Shown here in pieces: positions 1 to 5,428 of a stretch of 23,656 bases of DNA. The stretch comes from a virus. The position numbers and the translations under genes were made by a program. The notes below the pieces were generated by a model. It searched no databases. It had not been told where the DNA came from and worked only from the letters and a program-made list of their open reading frames with translations. The DNA lies in IMG/VR virus record IMGVR_UViG_3300044797_000180, positions 1 through 23,656 of that record; one strand, given 5' to 3'. Position 1 is the stretch's first letter. Each line of letters opens with the position of its first letter.

Positions 1-480
1 CACGGCGTCGTAGGTCCAGCCGTCCAGCTCCGTCTCCGACACGTGGTTGTCCACCACGTCGTAGTCGGTCCGCTCGATCCGGACCAGCAGCCCGCCGCGC
101 TTGCGGACGGCCCGCGCCTCATTGATGAAGCGGACGTCGGTGATCACGACGTCACCGCCGGTCTGACAGATGGCATCCGCCCGGGCCATCCCGATCCGGG
201 CCCACACCGCCTCGTCCTGCTTGCGCATGGCCATGCCGAAGTTCTGCAGCAGCCGCCGCACCTCCGGGCGGGCCTTGGCGTTGTCCCAGCCGTAGCAAGC
301 CACGAGGTAGGACAGCGACCGGGAGAAGCCGTTAGCGCCCGTGACGTCCGGGTTGGTGGCGAGCAGGGCGTCCTTGAGGGCGTCAGCGAAGGCGACCCGC
401 TGGAAGCCGTAGTCCTCGACCAGGGCGGCGCCCAGGGTGTCCTTGCCCGCTCCGCGCTTGCCGGTCAGACCGATGAGCAT
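1..480 (-). CDS. deoxynucleoside monophosphate kinase (partial, C-terminus off the left edge)
   Basis: The first 160 codons are open with no stop and continue past position 1. The protein begins MLIGLTGKRGAGKDT, a P-loop (Walker A, residues 4-15) typical of phage dNMP kinases, followed by an ADALKDALL segment. Near residue 120 is TDVRFINEA, a block well conserved in this family. Family knowledge: these enzymes phosphorylate dNMPs to dNDPs in the cytoplasm to feed phage DNA synthesis. The ATG at 480 has an AGGAG ribosome site about 5 bases upstream. It overlaps the end of the methyltransferase gene by 16 bases, so the two are probably co-translated. The missing C-terminus is due to the window edge, not a mutation. 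Confidence 0.88.
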   Translation of the reverse strand, partial: MLIGLTGKRGAGKDTLGAALVEDYGFQRVAFADALKDALLATNPDVTGANGFSRSLSYLVACYGWDNAKARPEVRRLLQNFGMAMRKQDEAVWARIGMARADAICQTGGDVVITDVRFINEARAVRKRGGLLVRIERTDYDVVDNHVSETELDGWTYDAV

Positions 481-1181
481 TTCGTCTCCTGGGTAGTGAG
501 GTGTTCGCGGAGCCACCAACCGATGTGCTCGGTGTAGGCGGGAGGGATGGCCTCGATCAGGCCGTGGCGGGTGCTGACCCACGGCATGCCCATGGCCCGC
601 TGGATCTCGGGGACCTCGCCCTTGCCGCCGCCCTTGCCGTAGGCGGCGATGTACGGGCCCTCGTAGAACTGGCCGTGCCGCCAGCCCCGGACCCGGCCGC
701 GGTGCGGCAGGTGGGCCGGCTGCGGCATGCCCCAGCCGCCCAGCTCGAACTTGCGGTGCCGCAGCACGCCCAGGCCAAACATCTCGCCGCAGAGCACGAC
801 GTCCGGGCGGGCGCTGGGGTTCTCGATGACGTACGGGAGGCCGATCACCTCGAGCAGCTCCCGCACCTCCGGGTAGAGATCGGGGTGGCGGCCGTTGTTC
901 CCGCCGTGGGTGCCGAGGGTCAGCGTGCACGTCGCCTGGCAGGGCGGCGAGGCGTGGATGGCATCAACGACGTGCCAGCCCGCCCGGGCCATCCCGGCCA
1001 GGCGGCGGAGCACGTCCAGGGCGTCCTCCTGCGAGAAGTGTTCGCCGCAGTACTCGGGCTGAGGGTCCCGGTCGATGCCGAACACCTCGAAGCCCGCACG
1101 CTGGTAGCCCTTGGTGGCGCCCCCGGCGCAGCAGAAGAGATCTAGAAGCCGCGGGCGGGCCGCGGGCAGGTGATTTTCCAT
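465..1181 (-). CDS. C5 cytosine-specific DNA methyltransferase (phage Dcm-like)
   Basis: This 238-residue protein should methylate cytosine C5 using S-adenosylmethionine. Motif I is LDLFCCAGGATKGY (residues 13-26). Motif IV is ASPPCQ with Cys81 as nucleophile. Motif VI is ENP (120-122), where bacterial enzymes usually have ENV. Motif VIII is RHRKFE (141-146). Motif X is IPPAYTEHIGWWL (212-224). It is much shorter than typical restriction-associated Dcm enzymes and has little room for a target-recognition domain, as in other orphan phage methylases. No restriction endonuclease is adjacent. The likely role is protection of phage DNA or another modification step. The start at 1181 has no clear ribosome site; a short structured leader lies just upstream. 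Confidence 0.88.
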   Translation of the reverse strand: MENHLPAARPRLLDLFCCAGGATKGYQRAGFEVFGIDRDPQPEYCGEHFSQEDALDVLRRLAGMARAGWHVVDAIHASPPCQATCTLTLGTHGGNNGRHPDLYPEVRELLEVIGLPYVIENPSARPDVVLCGEMFGLGVLRHRKFELGGWGMPQPAHLPHRGRVRGWRHGQFYEGPYIAAYGKGGGKGEVPEIQRAMGMPWVSTRHGLIEAIPPAYTEHIGWWLREHLTTQETKCSSV

Positions 1182-1207
1182 GCCCGGGAAATGGGCCGGA
1201 AACGCAA

Positions 1208-1232
1208 ACGCCCGCCGGGCCAGGGCGGGCGT
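1208..1232 (-). terminator. terminator-like hairpin in the methyltransferase leader
   Basis: A perfect 9-bp inverted repeat (ACGCCCGCC / GGCGGGCGT) has a 7-base loop. On the minus strand the stem is followed by TTTGCGTTTCCGGC. That tail resembles the one after the strong late terminator at 2871-2910 (TTTTGTTTCCGGC). The plus strand has no T-run after the stem. It lies only 26 bases upstream of the methyltransferase ATG and no minus-strand gene ends here. It may therefore act as an attenuator or as insulation rather than a normal gene-end terminator. Confidence 0.5.
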
Positions 1233-1276
1233 ATGTTCGGGCGTGAGCCGGGGTACGGGCCGCTAGCATCTACAGC

Positions 1277-1291
1277 GTTGTCACGTGTCAC
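1277..1291 (+). promoter_or_regulatory. shared plus-strand motif (operator or promoter candidate), copy A
   Basis: GTTGTCACGTGTCAC lies 21 bases upstream of the HTH gene ATG. It differs at one base from the motif at 11977-11991, upstream of the only plus-strand gene inside the tail operon. It contains TGTCAC twice, separated by one G, as a direct repeat. A related weaker form precedes the integrase (1544-1558). The repeat and position are seen in the sequence; the regulatory role is inferred. Confidence 0.4.
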
Positions 1292-1312
1292 ACGAGCCGC
1301 CGGGGGCCCGCT

Positions 1313-1501
1313 ATGCCAGTCGTCTACCTCAGCATCGAGCAGTTCGCCGAAATGGCGGGGCTCAAACCGGCCACCCTACGGAACTACCGGGTGGCGGGCC
1401 TGCTGCCCGAGCCGGACGTAATGGTCGCCCAGTCGCCGGGCTGGAAACCGACGACCGTCCAGCGCTGGCTCAAGACCCGGGCCAAGACCACCGCCCGCTG
1501 A
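1313..1501 (+). CDS. small helix-turn-helix DNA-binding protein (MerR/excisionase-like)
   Basis: The product has 62 residues. The segment IEQFAEMAGLKPATLRNYR (about 8-26) reads as a helix-turn-helix, followed by a short wing and PTTVQRWLKTR at the C-terminus. This layout matches the MerR/AlpA/excisionase winged-helix type used by phages to choose DNA sites. It sits 61 bases upstream of the serine integrase on the same strand. Candidate roles are recombination directionality factor or lysogeny regulator. Known directionality factors of serine integrases are very diverse, so that is inference only. The ATG at 1313 has a GGGGG stretch six bases upstream as a weak ribosome site. Confidence 0.65.
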   Translation: MPVVYLSIEQFAEMAGLKPATLRNYRVAGLLPEPDVMVAQSPGWKPTTVQRWLKTRAKTTAR

Positions 1502-1543
1502 CCTGCGGGTTTCATCAACTCGCGGTCGTGACTGCTTGCCCAT

Positions 1544-1558
1544 GGTGTAACGTCTGCG
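1544..1558 (+). promoter_or_regulatory. putative integrase promoter region with related motif, copy C
   Basis: GGTGTAACGTCTGCG partly matches the motifs at 1277 and 11977 (TGTAACGT core). TAACGT at 1548-1553 fits a TAnnnT -10 box. A start about 7-10 bases downstream would lie at or next to the integrase ATG at 1563 and give a leaderless or nearly leaderless mRNA, which is common in actinomycetes. No convincing -35 box is seen. Confidence 0.3.
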
Positions 1559-1562
1559 AGCT

Positions 1563-2723
1563 ATGGGGACCTGCGCCATTTACTGCCGAATCAGCCTGGA
1601 CAAGACCGGGCAGATGGCGGGCGTGCAGCGGCAAGAAACCGAGTGCCGCGAGCTGGCAGCGAGGCTAGGCCTGGAAGTCGAGCGGGTCTACGTCGACAAC
1701 GACGTGAGCGCATTCAGCGGCAAACGCCGGCCCCAATTCGAGGCACTGCTGGCCGCCGGGCCCGAGGCCATCGTGGTCTGGCACCTCGACCGGCTCGTCC
1801 GGCGCATGAGAGACCTCGAGCCCGTGATCGCCCTAGACGTCAACGTCTACGCCGTCTCGTCCGGCCTGGCCGACCTCTCCACACCGACCGGCCGCATGGC
1901 CGCCCGCATGACCACGGTCATCTCCCAGTACGAGTCGGAGCAGAAGGGCGAGCGCCAGAAGGCCATGCACCGCCAGCGGCGGGCGCAAGGGCGAGTGTGG
2001 TGGTCCATCGTGCCGTACGGGTTCGAGAAGGACGGCACGCCCGTCGACCCCGCCGCAATCGAGGCCATCTACCGGAAGGCCGTCGCGGGCGACTCGCTGG
2101 CCTCGATCGGCCGCGACGTCGACATGTCCCCGCACGGCGTGCGCAAGCTCCTGGCCAACGAGCGGAACCTGCCCATCGTCGGGCCGGAGCTCTGGGACCA
2201 AGCCAACTCGATCCTGCGGTCGCGGCGGCACGGCTACCGGCACGGCGTCGGGATGCTCACCGGCGTGGCCACGTGCGGAACGTGCGACGGGCCGGTCGGC
2301 GTCGGGACGTCCACGACGCGCCCGGGCCGGTTCTACAAATGCCGCCTCGGACACGTCATCTGGGAGAAAGAGCTCATCGACGAGTACGTCGGCATCCAGG
2401 TGGCGGACGTCCTAGCGGGCGCGCGCGACGAGATCGAGGCCAAGCCCCACGAGAGCGTCGACGAGCTGGCGGCGCTCTCGGCCGACTTCGTGGCGGGCCG
2501 CCTGACGGCCGAGACGTTCACCGCCGCCGTCGAGCGGGTCAAGCAGCGTGCGGCCCGGCCGGCGTCGCCGTGGGTGCCGTGGGCGCAGCTGACGGAGCCG
2601 GAGCGGCGGGAGCTGTGTCGAGCAGTTCTAGAGGCTGTCGTGCTGCCGGCACGCGGGCACGGTCGCTACTCGCCCCAGCGAGTGCAGTCCGTTGAGCTGC
2701 GCTGGCGTACACAGCCTGAATAG
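1563..2723 (+). CDS. int: serine integrase (compact large serine recombinase)
   Basis: This 386-residue enzyme should integrate the phage by recombining attP with a host attB. The resolvase-type catalytic domain has YCRIS with Ser11 as nucleophile, HLDRLVRR (residues 74-81) and the GLADLSTPTGRM block (101-112). A recombinase domain follows (PYGFEKDG near 151-158). Next comes a zinc ribbon, C238-x2-C241-x18-C260-x3-H264; the last ligand is His where Cys is usual. It ends in a tail typical of the family (LTEPERRELCRAVLEAVVLP). It is shorter than the usual 450-700 residues: the stretch between recombinase domain and ribbon and the coiled-coil insert are reduced. The start is just downstream of a TAACGT box. 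Confidence 0.92.
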   Translation: MGTCAIYCRISLDKTGQMAGVQRQETECRELAARLGLEVERVYVDNDVSAFSGKRRPQFEALLAAGPEAIVVWHLDRLVRRMRDLEPVIALDVNVYAVSSGLADLSTPTGRMAARMTTVISQYESEQKGERQKAMHRQRRAQGRVWWSIVPYGFEKDGTPVDPAAIEAIYRKAVAGDSLASIGRDVDMSPHGVRKLLANERNLPIVGPELWDQANSILRSRRHGYRHGVGMLTGVATCGTCDGPVGVGTSTTRPGRFYKCRLGHVIWEKELIDEYVGIQVADVLAGARDEIEAKPHESVDELAALSADFVAGRLTAETFTAAVERVKQRAARPASPWVPWAQLTEPERRELCRAVLEAVVLPARGHGRYSPQRVQSVELRWRTQPE

Positions 2724-2870
2724 CGGCGAGCTGGGCGGCACTCAGCCGGACGGGCGACGGGGCCATCGGAGTCTCTTTCTCTGCGCGGGACTTAGTACCT
2801 GAGGCGCACGCGCGAGGCGCGCGGTTCCGGGCGCGGGCTGTGAGGTCGCTTTGCGTTTGCCGGAAACAAA
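2724..2870. other. intergenic space between integrase and late terminator; possible attP
   Basis: These 147 bases separate the convergent integrase and late operon. Serine integrases usually keep attP next to their own gene, so this space and 1502-1562 are the two places to look. Short GC-rich inverted segments occur around 2811-2836, but no core can be identified without the host attB. No convincing gene is seen. A minus-strand open frame starting at 2766 runs antisense into the integrase and was rejected. Confidence 0.25.
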
Positions 2871-2910
2871 AACAGCCCGCCCCCTGGGAGTAGTCAGGGG
2901 ACGGGCTGTT
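2871..2910 (-). terminator. rho-independent terminator of the late operon
   Basis: Two 16-base arms (2871-2886 and 2895-2910) are separated by an 8-base loop. The single non-complementary position (2880 with 2901) is C-A on the plus strand but G-U on the minus strand, so the minus-strand RNA stem is fully paired. On that strand it is followed by TTTGTTTCC. It begins 5 bases after the stop codon of the last late gene. Confidence 0.88.
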
Positions 2911-2915
2911 GGTTG

Positions 2916-3281
2916 TCAGACAGTGGGCAGCGGGGTGACGGTCGCCAGGTTCAGGCCGGACTCGGCCAGGGCCGACGGGACCGACATCCGGAAGGTGTAG
3001 CCGTCCACGCCGGTCAGGCTCACCGTGACCTGGTATTGCCAGCCGGTCGGGGTGATCGCCGGGTCATCCGTGGCCTGGAGTTGAATCTCCACCAAGCCCG
3101 TGCCGGCCGCTAGCGGAACCGTCTGGGCGCCACAGATGATCTCGCCCAGATCGTTGTCCAGGTAACGAGACACCGTCGGCTGGAAGGTCACGAAGCCGGT
3201 CGGGCCGACCGCGCCGGGGGTCTGGGACGACGTGACGCCGGGCAGCTGGTACTGCCCGGCCACGGTCACGAGGGTCGTCAT
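2916..3281 (-). CDS. probable minor tail/fibre-base protein
   Basis: The 121-residue product is beta-rich with no membrane segment. The stretch ITPTGWQYQVTVSLTGVDG (about 75-93), followed by YTFRMSVPS, resembles a small domain at the base of siphovirus tail fibres, where a conserved GWxYxVT is followed by a strand and an xVP motif. It is the last gene of the late operon, directly before the terminator and two bases after the endolysin stop, so it is transcribed with the lysis genes. The ATG at 3281 was chosen because earlier in-frame starts run deep into the endolysin. The assignment rests on resemblance, not on catalytic residues. Confidence 0.55.
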   Translation of the reverse strand: MTTLVTVAGQYQLPGVTSSQTPGAVGPTGFVTFQPTVSRYLDNDLGEIICGAQTVPLAAGTGLVEIQLQATDDPAITPTGWQYQVTVSLTGVDGYTFRMSVPSALAESGLNLATVTPLPTV

Positions 3282-3283
3282 CG

Positions 3284-4159
3284 TCAGCCCCCGTAGACCC
3301 GCACGCCCAGGAAGGACTCGCCCCAGCCGACACACTTCAGCGACTTGTCGTGGGCGCTGACAGCCGTCTGCGGGATGAGCCGGACCTTGCCGTCGCCGAT
3401 GTAGCCGTTCGGGCCGAAGTCGGTCGAGTAGACATTGCCCTTGCCGTCGGCCAGCGCGACGTGACCGGCGCCGGTAGAGCCGCCGGTCCAGTAGACCGGG
3501 CAGCCCATCGGGGCGGTGTACCAGCCGTGCAGCTGGGCGTGCGGGACCAGCGCCGCCGCCTCGGCCGCAGTGCGCTTGACGCTGCCCCAGGCCGAGATGT
3601 TGACGGTGTAGGCGTTGCGCACGAAGGACGCGCACAAGCCCTTCCAGGACAGCAGCGGCTTGGCGACCTCCGCCTTGGCGTACTCGATGGCCGCAGCGGC
3701 GTGGGCGTTGGTGTTGCCCTTGCTGGCCAGCGCGTCGCGGGAGACCTTCGGCGCCGGGGCCGGAGCGGCGCCGGTCGCCTTGATCGCCTGGACCTGCTTG
3801 AGCAGCGCGGCCCACTCGGCGGTTGCGTGGTAGCTGTTGTAGGTGCTCCACGCCGTGAAGCCCTGCTCGCCGAACACGACACGGGCGGCGTGGGCGTTGG
3901 TCGCGGGCACGAACAGCTCAGCGACCAGCGGCTTGTTCCAGCCCGAGGAGCCCAGGCCGAACTCGCTCGGGGTGTGGGCGCCGGTGAAGATCTGCCAGAG
4001 ACCGACCGAGCCGTAACGGCTCAGCGTCAGGTCGCCGTTGTCGGCCGGGTTCCAGGCCGACTCGTAGTGCGAGATGACGGTCATGACGTCGGCGTCGGCG
4101 CGGGAAAAGCCGGCGCCCAGGGCGAGCTCGAGAACGTCGGCGGCGGTGAGAGTGGTCAT
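3284..4159 (-). CDS. endolysin: transglycosylase-like domain plus CHAP/NlpC-like domain
   Basis: The 291-residue enzyme should degrade host peptidoglycan at the end of infection. The N-terminal part (about 1-120) is lysozyme/soluble lytic transglycosylase-like: HYESAWNP (Glu33 as probable catalytic acid), YGSVGLWQI (49-57) and FTAWSTYNS (101-109). An Ala/Pro linker (130-139) leads to a cysteine-peptidase/amidase-like domain. There GLCASFVR places Cys176 and GAGHVALADG places His233, the order expected of CHAP or NlpC/P60 enzymes. No signal peptide is seen, so it depends on the upstream holin. Its ATG overlaps the upstream stop by 4 bases (ATGA). The two-domain reading is good; the exact bond cut by each half is inferred. 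Confidence 0.82.
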   Translation of the reverse strand: MTTLTAADVLELALGAGFSRADADVMTVISHYESAWNPADNGDLTLSRYGSVGLWQIFTGAHTPSEFGLGSSGWNKPLVAELFVPATNAHAARVVFGEQGFTAWSTYNSYHATAEWAALLKQVQAIKATGAAPAPAPKVSRDALASKGNTNAHAAAAIEYAKAEVAKPLLSWKGLCASFVRNAYTVNISAWGSVKRTAAEAAALVPHAQLHGWYTAPMGCPVYWTGGSTGAGHVALADGKGNVYSTDFGPNGYIGDGKVRLIPQTAVSAHDKSLKCVGWGESFLGVRVYGG

Positions 4160-4425
4160 GCGGCGGCCCTTCGGGAACGCGGATTTTCGAGGCGGGTCAG
4201 GCGTGTGTCCAGCAGGCCCACGCGGTCGTCGATGCTCTCGAGCATCCGCGTCTGCTTGGCCAGCTCCGCCGTGATGCTGTCGGCGAAGCCGTTGCCCGTC
4301 GGGCGGGAAAGCTCTACGGCGGAGGCGGCGCCGGACGCCGCCTTCCGCGAGAACCACACGGAGCCCAGGCCGAGGAAGACCACGGAGGCCGCCTCGGACA
4401 AGGACAAGAGGGTCGAGAAGGCCAT
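4156..4425 (-). CDS. membrane protein with coiled coil, holin-like
   Basis: The 89-residue product has one hydrophobic N-terminal segment (about 5-25, LLSLSEAASVVFLGLGSVWF). A soluble tail follows, where TAELAKQTRMLESIDDRVG and LLDTRLTRLE (about 52-81) look like a coiled coil. The C-terminus is basic (PRSRR). Small proteins of this build commonly sit beside the endolysin in actinophages and serve as holin or holin partner. It lies 4 bases after the 142-residue membrane protein and overlaps the endolysin start, so all three form the lysis cassette. Which of the two makes the membrane lesion cannot be told from sequence. Confidence 0.65.
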   Translation of the reverse strand: MAFSTLLSLSEAASVVFLGLGSVWFSRKAASGAASAVELSRPTGNGFADSITAELAKQTRMLESIDDRVGLLDTRLTRLENPRSRRAAA

Positions 4426-4429
4426 GGCG

Positions 4430-4858
4430 TTACGCCGCCGTGGCGGTGGCGGCGGCGGGCGAGGCGACCGGGGCGGCGGGAGCGACAGCCACCACGACAG
4501 CCTGGGCGGCCTCGGCGACCTTGGCCACGTCGGCGGCCACGGCCGCGGGCAGCACCGCCGCGGCGACCTCCTGCACGGCCGGGATCACGGCGGTGGCGTC
4601 CTGCACGACGTCCTTGATGACGGCCACCGGGGCGACGTCGTGGACGACCGCGGCGACGGCAGCGACCGCAGCAGCCTGCTTGTTCGGGACCAGCGCGACC
4701 GCGCCGCCCACACCGAGGACCGTCAGGGCCACGGCCTCCCACTGCGCGCCGGAAACCGAGCCGGCGGCCAGGTCGTTACCCAGCAGGACCAGACCAGCGC
4801 CGACGCCGGCAACGTGGGCCTTGAGGAACGGACGGACGTACTTGGCGATGAAGTTCAC
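4430..4858 (-). CDS. holin-like membrane protein with long Ala/Val tail
   Basis: The 142-residue product has a charged N-terminus (MNFIAKYVRPFLKAHV). A hydrophobic segment lies at about 15-33, then SGAQWEAVALTVLGVGG, then a second hydrophobic segment ending in VPNKQ. This two-helix hairpin with a VPN after the second helix is a recurring actinophage holin-type layout. The last 80 residues are almost only Ala, Val and Pro, low-complexity sequence that could form further hydrophobic helices. The GTG start at 4858 has an AGGAG site 7 bases away. It is the first gene of the lysis cassette. Confidence 0.65.
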   Translation of the reverse strand: MNFIAKYVRPFLKAHVAGVGAGLVLLGNDLAAGSVSGAQWEAVALTVLGVGGAVALVPNKQAAAVAAVAAVVHDVAPVAVIKDVVQDATAVIPAVQEVAAAVLPAAVAADVAKVAEAAQAVVVAVAPAAPVASPAAATATAA

Positions 4859-4879
4859 TGCTACTCCTGGAGGGCGGGA

Positions 4880-5425
4880 CTAGGCGATGGCGCGAGCGAT
4901 GAGATACGAGCCGGCGAGGACCGACAGCGTGTTGGTGCTGGAGGAGTCCTGCGCCCACTGGAGCTGCAGGGTCGTACCCGAGGCGCCGGACGTGATGACG
5001 AGCTCTTCGCTGATCACGAAAGCGTTCGTGGCGCTGCTGGTGCCGATCATTTGGTAGAACGAGTTGTTAGTGAGCCCGATGGCGCGGCCCTGCACCTGGT
5101 ACTCATCCGGACCGGTCACGCCGGCCGTGGTGTCGGACGGGCCCAGCACAGTTCGGGCGACCAAGGCGCCCGTGGACGTCAGCGACCAGTTGGCCTGGAT
5201 TCCCAGCGGCGTGCCGGACGTGACCGCCGACGCGTACGCCGCCAGCAGCTTCAGCCGGACCTCGTAGACCTGGTTGGCGGGCAGCGCCACGAACAGCGCC
5301 GCGTCGTTGGTCAACGTCGTGCTGGAGGTCATGGTCTGGTTGGCCGACTTCGGTACGTAGATCGGGGCCAGGACGTTGAGGGCGTTTGCCGTCAACACCT
5401 GGCCCGCGCTGAAGGAAATGGCCAT
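4880..5425 (-). CDS. minor tail or fibre-like protein
   Basis: The 181-residue product begins FSAGQVLTANALN (5-17), a start seen in many siphovirus tail appendage proteins. It continues KSANQTMTSSTTLTND and ALFVALPANQVYEVRL, matching a recurrent beta-sandwich module (pattern roughly ...TxTSSTTLxxDxxLxxxLxANxxYEx). The remainder is Ser/Thr-rich beta sequence with no charge clusters. It lies 3 bases after the large tail protein and 21 bases before the holin-like gene. A role in the tail tip or as a virion surface fibre is inferred from family resemblance and position. Confidence 0.65.
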   Translation of the reverse strand: MAISFSAGQVLTANALNVLAPIYVPKSANQTMTSSTTLTNDAALFVALPANQVYEVRLKLLAAYASAVTSGTPLGIQANWSLTSTGALVARTVLGPSDTTAGVTGPDEYQVQGRAIGLTNNSFYQMIGTSSATNAFVISEELVITSGASGTTLQLQWAQDSSSTNTLSVLAGSYLIARAIA

Positions 5426-5428
5426 GCG

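Noticed and set aside
2539-2766. Minus-strand open frame antisense to the integrase 3' end (MAPSPVRLSAAQLAAIQAVY...)
   Set aside because: The N-terminal part looks protein-like, but most of it overlaps the integrase coding end, the C-terminal half is Ala/Pro shadow, and the ribosome site is weak.
4430-4858. Plus-strand Ala/Thr-rich frame opposite the holin-like gene
   Set aside because: It mirrors the GCN-rich repeats of the minus-strand Ala/Val tail. The minus-strand gene has a good ribosome site and a membrane hairpin.
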